Shown: piece by piece, positions 49,168-60,780 of the stretch
Position numbering within the stretch: position 1 is the stretch's first letter
How the letters are laid out: each line of letters starts with the position of its first letter
Assembly (NCBI RefSeq): GCF_021347895.1
Contig: NC_067118.1
Coordinates: 34,155,255 to 34,219,254 of the forward strand
Origin: Acanthochromis polyacanthus
Taxonomy: Eukaryota; Chordata; Actinopteri; Pomacentridae
DNA length: 64,000 nucleotides
Reading direction: 5' to 3'
Program-made: the position numbers and the translations under genes
The notes under the pieces: model-generated
The model's input: only the letters and a program-made list of their open reading frames with translations
Database searches by the model: none
What the model was told of the DNA's origin: nothing

Positions 49168-50074
49168 TGATCTAACTTTGACCATGAAAATATAAAAAGT
49201 AATCTTGCAAGCAGGTTGAAACTGGCTGCTCATAAACTGATGATACCAATGTAACTTGTTTATGTGCCTGCTTAAAAACAAAATTGTTTCCACCTATTGT
49301 GAGTCACTCGTTCTGCCCTGTTTAAACGATTCCGTGTGCAAGTAAAACTTTACTTTGACTTGAGAAATGAGTATTAATGTGGAGAAATCAGGACTACACT
49401 GAAGAATTTTCCTGACAGCCAACAATGGTTAAGAGCAGTTTATTGCAACAGTCCTTAGATATTGGTAAGGGACCTATGGAGAGTGGTTCTAGGGATGCCA
49501 AGGCATGTCTGAGTGATGTTAGTGACTGGGAGACCTGGACATGATGGGTGACAAGAAGGCTGTCTGACTGCCCATGTGGAGGCTCAATGAGGTGAGAGGC
49601 TGGCTGGTGATTGAAGGAGATTGGAACCGACGGCACGGCACAAGGAGGCATGAGGTTAGACTAGATTTTAATAACACCTGGAAGGAATAAACAAAGGTAG
49701 AGGCAAGACAAGACAATACTGTTTAATAGACTGTAACATCCAGACATATGTACAGAGAGGGAAGGAAAGAATGAGGACAAACAAGAAATGGATACTGAAT
49801 TGCATGTAAATTACTCTGATCAAGGTCTGTTCACTCTGGCAGGTGGGCTGATTACGGCAATGTGTGACACCTGCAGTAATCAGCTCAGTGCAGACAGGTG
49901 AGCAGGGAGAGCAAGGCACAGGGACAAGAGAGACAAGAGGGAGAGAGATGACAGACAGAGGGAGCCAAAGAGAGACAGTCAAAACAGAATAGACAGATAC
50001 AAAGAGAGCAGGAGGGAATAGGAGAGACCAGGAGGGAAAATGAAGGACAGAAACAGGAGCTGGAGCAAGGATCA

Positions 50075-50852
50075 TGACAGTCTTTGAATCTGTCATCTGT
50101 CTCTGCTTCTTCTCTCTTTCTCCTGCTTCTCTCTCTCTCTCCCTGTCTTGCTGCTCCCTGCTCTCCCAAGCTGCCTGCCTGCAGTCTCATTGCAGCGATG
50201 TGTCAGCTGCAGTCATTAGTTTACCCAGCTCACCTGTTCACAATCACATCTCATGCAATGTAAGCCCAGTTCATGTATTTGTTCCCTGCCAGACCACAGA
50301 CTTCAACAGCCACACCTGGATCCAGCTCTCCCCTCATATTCCCTCTGGATCTTGTTCTGTCTCATGACTTCCATAACCACACATGGACTTTGGTCACCTC
50401 CATGTTCCCACCGGATCCCTTACTTTGTTTCCTGCTTGCCATTCCCAGAGCCTTGCTTCCTGCCTGCTGGTGTCGATGGCACTTTCGCCGAATCGATTCT
50501 GCCTAGTCTCCCGCCAGTTCCCGAATAGCCCAAGCCTACCTGCCCTTTTTCTTTAGTTTTCCCCCGTTGTTAGGAGTACCCCGTCTTGTTGCCATTAGTA
50601 ATTATTTCTGCTTATTTTTTGTAGGATAAACTTTAGGGCTTTGTTGAGCATTTTTGGATCAGTTTATTTTTGTATTAGATTTGGTTGGTTGTCTCCAAGC
50701 TTGTTTTTTTTGTTCTGCGAGTTTCTCATTTTGCTTAGTTTAATTCTGTAGTTTGCCTGCTTTGATGAATAGACTTTGTTTTTGCGAATAAAACCCATTT
50801 TTATACTTTGCCTCTCTGCCTATTGAGTATGTCTGCGCTTTGGTTTTCTGAC
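50075..50852 (+). mobile_element. LTR-like sequence, array unit 2
   Basis: This is the counterpart of 36032-37122 without the internal duplication and with a longer CT-rich start (TGTCATCTGTCTCTGC). Confidence 0.35.
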
Positions 50853-51739
50853 AGCAGGCCCAAATTGGAATATTTTTCATTTTCTAACCCCATTTTGTAG
50901 GCTGGAGAAGCAAGGCAAACTGTAACAGACCATCTAAATATGAACACAGCTAGAAGGTTCTATTGAGCTTTTTTGGCTTTCAATTAACACACCCATTGAA
51001 CAATAAATGTCATTTTCATACAATTGACAAAATACAAGATACTTGAGCTATGAGATTAACTCTACAATGACACACGACCAAGAGTAAAATAACTTTATTT
51101 CAAACAGACCATGCACCGCCAGTTAGCAGACCATCTAAATATGAACACAGTTGGAATGTTCTATTGAGCTTTCTTGGCTTTTAATTAACATGTCAGTTGC
51201 ACAGTAAATATCATTTTCATGTAATTAGCAAAACATGATTTGCTTGAGCTATTTGAGTAAATTTGTGATATATAGTATAATCATAAAAACAAGAAAATAA
51301 CCAAGTCAGAACTATGATAATCACGAGAACAACCTCTGATCCAAGAATATTTCTAAATCTAAATCAAATGACTCAAAATTCCCGTCACAATCAAATCACA
51401 ATTATCATTATAAAACCAAAAAACACAAAATATTTAACATACCCACACCACAAATTGAAATAGCTCAAGGTAAATGACAGCCTTTTTAAAAATAATGAAG
51501 ACCCATAGCTGTGACTATGAACCAAACAAGATTGACATTTTAAGTTTGCATGGTTGATTGTTCACAACAGAAATACCCTTTTGCACCTTTTGCATGTTTT
51601 TGGTACAAACATGATATAAAACAGCAATTCATTTGTAATATGTGAGATATACAGCTGCTGGTTGACGTATTTTGTTGATATTATTAATCATTTTTAATAA
51701 ACAAGTGCCAATGAGAGTCAGAGTTTCTGTGATTTTTTT

Positions 51740-54700
51740 TCACTCTACATCCTCCACTCTGTCTCCGTCCACAGGCTCTGTATAGCCATTGTTTTTGCAC
51801 CACTTTTTAAAGGCCTCTCGGGCCTGTTTCAAGGTAATGTTCTTGGGATTCTTGCAATAAACCCGCATGATCTTCTCAGAGAAAGTTGTTGGAAGAAGCT
51901 TGGATTTCTGAAAAAAATGATGACAAATTATGATGCAGCCAAGGTTGTCTTACAAAGACACACACACCAGGAACAAACAACACATGCAAGGATATTTCAG
52001 TTTGATTGAATTACTATTATTATTATTATTATTATTATTATTTGACTTTGCTGAAGTTCTGACCTGGTCTTCAGGGATCTTGAATCCTCTTTTGAGGTCA
52101 TCCTTGCTGTAGAAGTATGTATTATTGATGGGGTCCTCCTTTTTCATCCCATAGTCCAAAGTCACGATCTAACAGAGACGTATAGAGAGAAGCCTTTGCT
52201 TTATATCCATAAGAAAATTATGCCTGAAGGCTGGCATTATCCTATAATTTATGAAAAGTTTAGAGAAGATAATTAGACTAAACACACAGAAACTTCAAAG
52301 TTTTCTGCCTCATTTTCACCCGGAAAGAGATCCTCAGCCAGTTTATCTTTCACATCCTTAATCTTCTGCTGCGGGATCTAGAAGAGACCGCACACCTTTA
52401 ATATTATTATTGGTTGGTTAAATGTGCTTTATGATGTCAAGTCATGTTTTCATTCTCTGGTATTTCTTCCTATCCTCTTTGCTTGGGCTGAGAAAGGGTT
52501 AGAAGTAGGAGGAAAATAATGGTGATTTATTCAATCTTGACTACATGATCTAACAGAGATGTATGAGAGAGAAGCCTTTGTTTTATATCCATAAGAAAAT
52601 TATGCCTGAAGGCTGGCGTTATCCTATAATTTATGAAAGGTTCAGAGAAGAAAATTAGACTAAACTCACAGAAACTTCAAAGTTGCCTACCTGATTTTCA
52701 TCCTTAGTCAATTCAGCTTTCATATCATCAATCTTCTGCTGCAGGATCTAAAAGAGACCATGCACATTTAAAGTTATTATTGGTTGGTTCAATGTGCTTT
52801 ATGATGTCAAGTCATGTTTTCATTCTTACCTCTCGCATTTCTTCCTGTCCTCTTGTCTTGGGCTGAGAAAGGGTCAGAAGTAGGAGGGACATAATGGTGA
52901 TTTATTCAATCTTGACTACATGATTTGAAATAAAATATCTCGTGAAATTGTGTTTGAACAGGACACAAGATATCAGCATTTTCAGAATTTCTAAATTGAT
53001 TATTAAAAAGTCAAAATTGACTATTTAGTGTTATCCTGGCCAAAATCAAACAGTGGGTCCAAAAGAACTGGACAGCAATGATGGGTTTGTCCATTGTCTG
53101 CATTTTAATATCGTCACATTGTCATTACTAAAAATTACTGATAGAAAAATGCAATCTTGTTGTCACCTCAGACATCAGTTGTTAACATGATCGCCAGCCA
53201 TCACAAACTAAATGTAATACAAACTCATGAGGACCTTACTGCACACCTTGGTTTCACCCACAAACATGTACAGGTTTCGGGAGACAATCCTCTCCAGAAT
53301 CTTCCTGGCTTCCTTCGGGTCTTCAGAAGACGACCAAGGGTGGAGGATTCTCTCAAACACCTGATCTACAGGGCAGGCAGAGAAATAAAATGGAAGAACA
53401 AGGAAAAGAGTCACAAATCCATCAGTAGCATTTCACAAATGAATAAATGATGCTACCCTGATACGCATAACTGACAAAATCAAACGATATACTGTATGAA
53501 AGAACTTTCACTTCATCAATTTCTTATTAGATATGACAAAGGCCATTTACTATGTTCACAACTGTAATCATTTCAACAGTTTTGATGAAAGTATGAATAG
53601 TTATCACTCATTACCATTTTATAATTTAAAAAGATTGTGGTGTGATATCACCATCAAACTTATTGAGCCTTAGGTACCATGGAAACTTTGGAAAACATAA
53701 GCAGTTACTTCGACTCGCAATTAACCATGTTTCCAAACCTCTCCACCAAACAGTGATCCTTCCAATAATAGTTCAGAAAAATTGCAACGTGTATGGGATC
53801 ACAGTAGGATCAGCACTCAGGATCTAGAGTTTGGAGGGTGGTATATTTTTTTTAAAATCAAAGAAAACCAAGAACAAAGCTTTAGGAACTGGATTAAACA
53901 GTGTGTTTATCTGTGTCAACATACAATAAGTTGCAGTCTTTAATGCAGTCGCTTAATTACTACTGCAAGGAAACGATGGGAAAAGGTGACAGGTCATAAA
54001 AAGTGTGGTTTTACTCAGCGATCTTGAAATCTCTATCCTGGGTTATCATGACATGACAGTAAAAGTAATAGTTCATGCTGTTATTTAAAATTATTTTTTT
54101 ATACAATGACTGAATTAGGCCATTCAAGGTTCAGTTTCCCAATAATGTTTCCAGCACCTTGTTGAATCTAAACCCTGAAAAATTAAGGAAGTTCTCAAGG
54201 AAAAAAGGGGTTCCAATCTGGTACTAACAAGGTGCACTTGATACAGTGGCTGTGGTTGCTGATTATATAATGTATTTTAAACATGGCGCAATTGGGATCC
54301 ACTGACCTGTCAGCTTGGTGTAGGCCTCCGGGTCATTTTTGGCTTCAGACAGTTTAAACCTCTTCGTTTCTGAGACGTCAATCTTGATGTGTTCATCTGC
54401 TTTCAAGAAGGCATCACTGATCCTGAATAACAGATCCAACATATTGTCACTTTTGGGAACATTTTGGTACATAGTATATAATAGCGAGAATCATAAAGCA
54501 AATTCAAAAAACTACATCAGACAGGAGACAATACTAAATGTTGTAGGACACTGGCATGAAAGGGTAGATACTCACATAATCTGTATGTTTTTGTTTGTTT
54601 TGTGCTGATAGGCCCTTCTGTGGAGACAGTTCCTTGTGTGGAACATGTCATATAGATTGCCCACCTCCTGATGAGAATATTGCCTTGAGTTTAGTCACAA

Positions 54701-55647
54701 GTAAACAGATAAAATAGGTACAGTTTGAAAGCAGATAGAAAGCAGGAGTTAACACCTTGTCTCTGGAGCAGATGTGCTTCTTGGGCTTCTTGGTCTTCTC
54801 GTCGTAAACTTCACACACCCTGGCAAGCTTGATGAAGCGCTTATGGTCAAAGTTGCTCTGCATGCCCAGGTGGTAGGCATCCCTGAGATGAGACCAAGTG
54901 AGGATACACATGAATAAAAATACAAGTATTCTGTTGAACTTGAGATTGTTGCATATCGTAAAACTAATTGGGGGAATATTGTCATTGTTCAGTGGAAGTA
55001 ATACACAGTAGTACTTCACTTTATATCAAAAGATTCTACAGTAAAGCAAAATCCACCTGGCAAAGTAGTCAAACTTGTCCACATCAATTCCATTTAGCTT
55101 GTTAGCCACAATTTCATAGAGGAAGGACTTCTCCTCTGTCCGACCCTCATATGGCCACTGTGGGGATAACATCAGAAAAGTGGCATTAAGGATTTACTTG
55201 TGCAGCAAAAATGATATTGACTGATTTCACAAAATTCACATAAGAACTGACTGATGTCAGGGGTTTTCCTTGAATCTTCTCTTTGATGAATGCCTGGTCA
55301 TTTTCTTTAGGTTCTTCTGATTTTGGGAATATCGGACCATACAGCTCCATCAGTGACTTTAAACCCTTGTCCTGAGCTTCAGTCAGGGATTTTCCATGAA
55401 TCATCTCTGTGATGAATTTCAGGTCATTTTCTTTTTCTCCGTCTGGATTCCGATCATACAGCTCCATCAGTGGCTTTAAAACCTTGACCTGATCTTCAGT
55501 CAGGGGTTTTCCTTGAATCATCTCTGTGATGAATTTCAGGTCATTTTCTTTTTCTCCGTATGGATCCAGACCATACAGCTTCATCAGTGGCTTTAAACCG
55601 TTGTCCTCCACTAGGTGGTCAAACATGAGTAAAGAGGCATCCTCATG
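51740..55647 (-). CDS. SAMHD1-like dNTP triphosphohydrolase, copy 2 (3' part; first exons beyond the window)
   Basis: Exons read: 55647-55240, 55157-55057, 54882-54756, 54667-54576, 54422-54307, 53365-53247, 52862-52830, 52747-52691, 52377-52309, 52168-52064, 51907-51740. All join in phase without a stop (1395 nt visible). The metal-site aspartate motif [12 protein letters not shown] and LHRRAYQHK are intact, and the end is DGDRVEDVE. Exons 1-6 are not in the window: upstream of 55647 comes an intron into which a 7.4 kb L1 composite is inserted, and the homologous intron resumes from 63490 to the window end. Compared with copy 1 it has a three-fold repeat in the first visible exon, a lysine-rich insertion in 54756-54882 (KKPKKH) and an extra exon at 52691-52747. 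Whether it is expressed cannot be told from sequence. Confidence 0.85.
52169..52930 (-). repeat. tandem duplication of exon 12-13 unit in SAMHD1-like copy 2
   Basis: Two direct copies of about 380 bp, roughly 52169-52545 and 52548-52930, each hold an exon-13 form and an exon-12 form; copy 1 has one unit (38441-38810). In the unit nearer exon 14, the exon-12 copy (about 52453-52486) has an in-frame TAG and has lost its donor, so it is dead. Exon 13 forms in both units keep open frames (52691-52747 and 52309-52377), giving one extra exon if both are spliced. Confidence 0.75.
55240..55647 (-). CDS. SAMHD1-like copy 2, exon 7a with three 39-residue repeats
   Basis: This 408-nt exon has the same ends as the start of copy 1 exon 7 but is longer. 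A 117-nt unit, beginning LKPLMxLY and ending [19 protein letters not shown] plus TEAQ, occurs three times (phases align at 55594, 55477 and 55360). The third unit is diverged ([19 protein letters not shown]). The repeats fall where human SAMHD1 has its VMEQYGLIPEED segment and the loop before WPYKGR. Period is an exact multiple of three, so the frame is kept. Confidence 0.85.
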
Positions 55648-56140
55648 CTGTAAAACACACAGATTCATTAATGTTTTAAAGGGGAAGGCTTGAGTAGAAG
55701 ATTTACTAAAACATGACTGAATGTAAATATCAGTCTTATTTTTCATGTTTGCCATGATGTTTGGTGGGTATAACTCAGGCAATGACTTTGTGTGCTGTGG
55801 TGCTACTCTCTGCTCTTCCTTTAACAGATCTCTAACCTCTTCACCTCTGCCACTACACCCCAACTTTTGGATGAACCATTTTGCCTTCAAAAGCATCCCA
55901 AGGTTTCAGGCTTCTGCTGTGAGACCAAGTGACAGTACCTCCAAGTCTGTTTCACTGTGTGATGTGGATCGTACATTTTTGATATCAGTGTGTAGTTCAC
56001 ACTGATATCATTTTTGTTGATTAAATCTGAGTACAGGAACATCTGTTCCTAAGGTGTAGTTTTGGGATTCAAGTCAAAATTTCCTGTTATAATTGTATCA
56101 GGAACGCTCAATGGTATTCCTGTAACCTTGATAAATATTT

Positions 56141-56488
56141 ATGGTCCAAACTTCGATGATCCATCATTTTTTCCAAACAGTTTTGAATAGGATTCCAGAT
56201 ATCAGTGACACAAACATTATAATGGTAGGCGACTTCAACTGTATAATTGATACCTCTTTAGATAAACAGTCGCAGAAGGTACCAGCAAATAATAAATCCA
56301 GTGAGGTCCTAAAAAACATAATGCACAGTCTAAATCTTGTTGATATTTGGAGACTGCGTAACCCCGCCACCAGGGCCTATTCTTTTTTTTCCCCAGTACA
56401 TAACTCCTACTCGAGGATTGACTTCATGTTGTTAGACTCAAAATTGATTCCCAACGTTGTAACCTCGCACTACCATAATATTTGGTAA
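56141..56488 (+). pseudogene. L1 ORF2 endonuclease domain, part
   Basis: The frame includes MVGDFNCIIDT and YSRIDFMLLDSKLI, the GDFN and IDF motifs of L1 apurinic-like endonucleases, preceded (from about 56100) by NGIPVTLINIYGPN. A frameshift near 56485 precedes SDHAPVSL, the last catalytic motif. The N-terminal catalytic residues are lost by 5' truncation. Confidence 0.8.
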
Positions 56489-56632
56489 GTGACCATGCTC
56501 CAGTGTCCCTTGATATCAGATTTAAACACCATAAGAGCGCTTATTCTTGGAGATTTGATAACACCATCTTAAAAGATAAAAGCTTCTTGAAATATATGTC
56601 AGAAAGGTTGCCAGAAATTATAGCTACAAATG

Positions 56633-57739
56633 TAGGGTGACCATATTCTGTTTCTCTGAAAAGAGGACACACTTCCAGCTCGCGCACGAAAAATTTTCAG
56701 TCCCCCCCCCCCCCCCCCCCATTTTTAGGGGTTTTCCGTGGGTCAGGGGGCTTTCTGTGCTTCAAACTCAGTTAAACAAATATTCTGAATTCCCCAGAAA
56801 ATAACACTTTACCTGGATATACAGAAAAATAGCCCAAAACACTCACAAACAGTTGCTTTATAAATAATGTATTCATTAATTTAAAGCAATTCTCCTAAAC
56901 AATATAATCAGTCACATACAAATATGGCATGCTCTCGTCTTTAATAGTTATTGACTCAAGTTGTGTAGGAACACATGTATTCAGATGTTTAACAAAATAA
57001 GAAATAATCATCTCTCTTAAGTCTGACACTTACAACTTAGTTAGGAAAAGTGAGGTAGAGTACCATTCTTCAAAATAACCTCCCAATTATCAATTATGTA
57101 AAAATAGAAATAATGCCTCAAAATATTAAACAAAAAGAAAAAAGAGAGGTAGCCTATTCTTCAATGTTCAGTTAGCCCATTCTTCAAAATAATGTGTAAT
57201 GGCAAATGAAAAAAATATAGAAATAATGCCTCAAGTCAACAGTCCTTTTTTCCTTCTTTTTCCTTTTCTTATTAGCCACAGAGACATAAGTCCCAGCTTT
57301 GCAGACTGTACATTCTGCCTCCCATTTGACACGACCCGGACGAAAACAGGGGTACTTTTTCGCATTTCATCAGTGAAATGACATTTGCGTTTCGGCATTT
57401 TCTTTCTGTTCGAGTGTTCTCTCGCAGTGTGCCTACCTGCCTGTCAGCCTGCGAGGAAGTGAATCTCCAGCGCCGTGGCGCGCGCCGGCGCTTCAGAGAC
57501 GCGGCGCTGGCGCTCCGCAGCGTGTGCAGTGGAAATTGTCTGATCGAAGAGAATGGGTTCTAAGTGCTGCGCAGTACGATTCAAGAGCGCGGCGCTGCGC
57601 GGCGCGGCGGTTTCGCGTTATGTGGAATTTAGGGGATCAAAAACCCGGACATTTGAAGGACTTTATAAACCCCGGGACAGGCCGGACAGCCTCTCAAAAG
57701 AGGACATGTCCGGGCAAAAGAGGACGTATGGTCACCCTA
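56633..57739. mobile_element. hAT-type non-autonomous element
   Basis: Exact 8-bp TSD TACAAATG (56625-56632, 57740-57747). Ends TAGGGTGACCATA and TATGGTCACCCTA are perfect inverted copies. The 1107 bp include a 17-bp poly-C tract near 56703 and a CpG-rich patch at 57470-57620, but no recognisable transposase. Confidence 0.9.
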
Positions 57740-57829
57740 TACAAATGACACAGGAGATGTCGATGACTCAACATTATGGGAGGCTATCAAGGCAGTGCTC
57801 AGAGGCAACATCATTTCTTATATGGCAAA

Positions 57830-58364
57830 CAGGAAAAAACTGTCGAAAAAAGATTAGTGGAATGGGATGAGTCCATCACCGAGTTAGAAAATTCATACCG
57901 AGTCTCGTCAGACCCCAACTCCCTGAATTCAATAATCTCCCTGAGACAAGAATATAATACAATTTTATCCTCACAGGTCAATGAGCAGTTAAATAGAATC
58001 AAACAGATGCAATTCGAGATAGGTGACAAGCCCCAGAAATTATTAGCACGTCAACTGAGGCACATTCAAGCCTCGCAGGCTATACACAGAATAAGAACAG
58101 GTTCGGGAACTATTCTCACAGACCCTAAAGAAATAAATACACATTTTATGGAATTCTATTCGAAATTATACAAGTCAAGCGGTGATCATGATACTGACAG
58201 AATTAAATAATTTCTTTCCCAACTAAACCTGTCCCAACTCAGCCCTGAAGCAGTAGTTCTGCTTGATAAGGAAATTTCTATAGAAGAGCTTATACAAGCA
58301 ATTAAGGAATCTCCAAATAACAAATCACCTGGGCCGGATGGGTTCACAACAGAATTTTATAAGT
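57830..58364 (+). pseudogene. L1 ORF2 segment before the reverse transcriptase
   Basis: The frame carries WDESITELENSYRVSSDPNS and LARQLRHIQASQAIHRI, then after a stop ISIEELIQAIKESPNNKSPG PDGFTTEFYK in the next frame, the usual entry to the L1 reverse transcriptase. The coding text breaks exactly at the insertion at 58365 and resumes at 60781. Confidence 0.75.
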
Positions 58365-59092
58365 GAGTCATTCCACGAAACCGGTGCCTTTTCAACTTTG
58401 AAAATGTAAAATTTAAACTATATTTAATTTTTATTTTTTTAGTAGCCAGGAATCACAGAAGGTCTAAAATGACATGAAATTATATTGTGCCATCTCAGGC
58501 TGTGTTATTTAATATTTTATAACTGTTTTTCTCCTACTGTTTTCATAATCTTGTCAACCCTGTTACCGACATGAAATTATAAATATACAGTATTTCTAAT
58601 TAGAACTTGGCAATATATGGTATACATATAAGGAGTACTGTAGTCTCTGTTTCCATTAAGATTATTGTCATTTGTGATTTTTTTTCACTAATTAGATATT
58701 TGTCATTCAGATGATCAAATGCACCATAATTTTGCATGGCAATCACATGTTTCAACATACAAATGATATTTTTAAGAAGAGAAATGTTTAAAAATGTTTC
58801 AATCTAAAAAATTATGTAGATTAAATCATAATGGTAAAGGTTGAAAGTCCATTTGAATTGTCATTTTTTACATTTTATCAAATTAAGGACAACAACAGGG
58901 TTGACGTTATGGTAACAGGGCTGACAAGAGTAACAGTAACAGGACACACACTGCACAAAATGATGAGGTTTTACTTCCCAAGTCAGTAAGTACTAGCTAG
59001 TTATAGTATTTTGTTATTGATTGGCATTGTTGTATTAGTGAATCACATAAAATTTCTAAGTCTATGTTTTCATCATTGTTGTTCTATGCATT

Positions 59093-59212
59093 ATTGACAA
59101 GTTTCCCAAGAAGAGTTTTTTTGAGACATAACCCTTCTTTCAGGATCTGCATCTCTGCGAGCTCGGTAGCGCCTTTGCTTCTCTGCTGCACTCAGTGGAA
59201 TACTACTTACAT
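59093..59212 (-). pseudogene. basic-peptide exon of an unidentified transposon protein
   Basis: After a TTTACAG acceptor the minus strand reads VSSIPLSAAEKQRRYRARRD then ADPERRVMSQ and a stop. The LSAAEKQRRYRxRRDADPERR pattern recurs in uncharacterised fish proteins that I associate with transposons. Function unknown; nucleic-acid binding is a guess from charge. Confidence 0.45.
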
Positions 59213-59536
59213 CTGTAAAAGCGTATTATAGTGTAAATATATCACACAACACAGTAAAAAGACAGTAATAACACAATGACTTTTGAAAAATGACTACCTT
59301 ACATTAAATAGGCTACCCATAGGAGCATGGAAACAGTGAACACTGAACCTTACTAAATGATGTGAATACAGCGCAATAATGCTCACATGATGACCTAAAA
59401 ATGTTTTCATTTTATAAGGCTAACATTTAAAGACAGTACAACGAGGGTAAACACTATTCTGTGTCATCCCTGTTACTCACACGTCAAATCCTGTTACTGT
59501 GGAAAGGTAACAGGGTTGACAGTAACAGGGTTGACC

Positions 59537-60035
59537 TAACCTGGCAATAGCCAGATTAATAATTGTGTAGTACTTGATAGTACTCCACAATATTAATCTG
59601 GGACCGCTCCATGTAAATCCGTTCGGAGGAAAGAGGCACGGATTGGACAATGCAACAGTATGTCCCGCCTCTGACAGGTTTGTTTTTAGCCAATCGCGGG
59701 ATCTTCACAACGAGCGGAGCCAATTGGTAGATTAAACTCTTACCAAAACCCGTAGGTAAAAAAGCACAAACATCTTTACCATCCAGAAATGCGCAAAGCG
59801 CCTCTCGTTGTTCTTCCTTCAAAGAAGCGATAGGAGATTCAGCTAAAACTGACTTAATAGCAGCATCTACACGATCGTTGTCCTCCGTTGCCATGTTTGT
59901 TTTGATCTACTGCATGATTGGCCCGTGCCAACTTGGCTCTGTACAAACAGTGAATGCGGGAGCGGAGCAAGATGGTTTCTTGAGAGATTTGTGAACTCAC
60001 AAATATCGCGAGAATTCAACTTGCTGGCAAGGTTA
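59537..60035 (-). mobile_element. 9-bp-TSD element, helicase family, member 3
   Basis: Exact 9-bp TSD GGGTTGACC (59528-59536, 60036-60044). Ends TAACCTGGCAATAGCCAG and TTGCTGGCAAGGTTA match member 1. It contains the helicase frame 59556-59894. It landed in one of the GGGTTGAC words of the enclosing transposon. Confidence 0.8.
59556..59894 (-). CDS. RecQ-like SF2 helicase N-terminal exon carried by a transposon
   Basis: The 112-residue frame opens with an ATG (MATEDNDRVDAAIKSVLAES) and holds LKEEQREALCAFLDGKDVCA then FLPTGFGKSLIYQLAPLVV. The Q-motif-like QREAL and Walker A PTGFGKS identify the first part of a RecQ-family helicase domain. DExH and later motifs are missing, and the frame after APLV does not resemble a helicase. 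It may be a leftover of an autonomous element or a captured host exon; it cannot be an active helicase. Confidence 0.7.
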   Translation of the reverse strand: MATEDNDRVDAAIKSVLAESPIASLKEEQREALCAFLDGKDVCAFLPTGFGKSLIYQLAPLVVKIPRLAKNKPVRGGTYCCIVQSVPLSSERIYMERSQINIVEYYQVLHNY

Positions 60036-60780
60036 GGGTTGACCATTTTAAGCTAATTTGCTTGTAGCTAGCTAAAATAAATGCTAGCTAAAGTGCAAGC
60101 TATGTACTTTGAAAGATAATTACTTGTAGATATTGATTATATTTTGAAAAATAGAAAATTGATTATGTTGATATGTTTAAAAACTGGTAACAGGATTGAC
60201 GTTGTATGCTTGTCCCCCCTGGTTAAACCTTGAAAAACTTCAAAATACCAAATCAGAGATGAGAGAAACTTACTTGTCAATGAGCTGTTAGCATCCTGGT
60301 TCCGAGATGATGCAACCTCCTTTAAATCCTGTCAAATCTGGAATGTACCATTATTTTTATAGGGTTTTTTAGTTAGGGTAACAGGATTGACACGAAATCA
60401 GGGGAAGCCGATAAATTGGTAATTTATAATGATTAATATATATTTTATTACCAAAAACACTGTTTTACAATAAGATCATACTTTAAACTACATGTAAATG
60501 TAAAAATTTTAACATTTTGCCTACATTTTACAAATGAAAAGTCCTGTACACATACAAGAACAGTGAGGGACAGGCCAAAAACCTCACCCTCATCAGCATG
60601 AAAGTAATTTAAATTAATTAAAATAACATTTCATTGACTTTAATTTGATGTAATATTAAGGAGAGAAGACAGGGTAATGTTATATTTTTAAATGAAATAT
60701 TAATTTGTTGTTATCATAATTTTATGACTGATTACTTTTTGGGGACGCAAAAGGCACTGATTTCATGGAATGACTCAAGT

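Larger units (their letters stand above)
58365..60776. mobile_element. 2.4 kb inverted-repeat transposon, superfamily unresolved
   Basis: Ends GAGTCATTCCACGAAACCGG and GCACTGATTTCATGGAATGACTC are imperfect inverted copies, flanked by AAGT (58361-58364, 60777-60780). The interior has about ten copies, in both orientations, of a word like GTAACAGGGTTGAC (for example 58551, 58897, 58911, 59505, 59520, 60186, 60374). One minus-strand exon-like piece (59093-59212) encodes a very basic peptide. No catalytic domain was seen. Confidence 0.7.

Noticed and set aside
55648..55896. Upstream extension of the copy 2 exon frame with an ATG at 55896
   Set aside because: The reading frame is open by chance; a CAG acceptor at 55648 and homology to copy 1 mark the exon start, and the extension is intronic.
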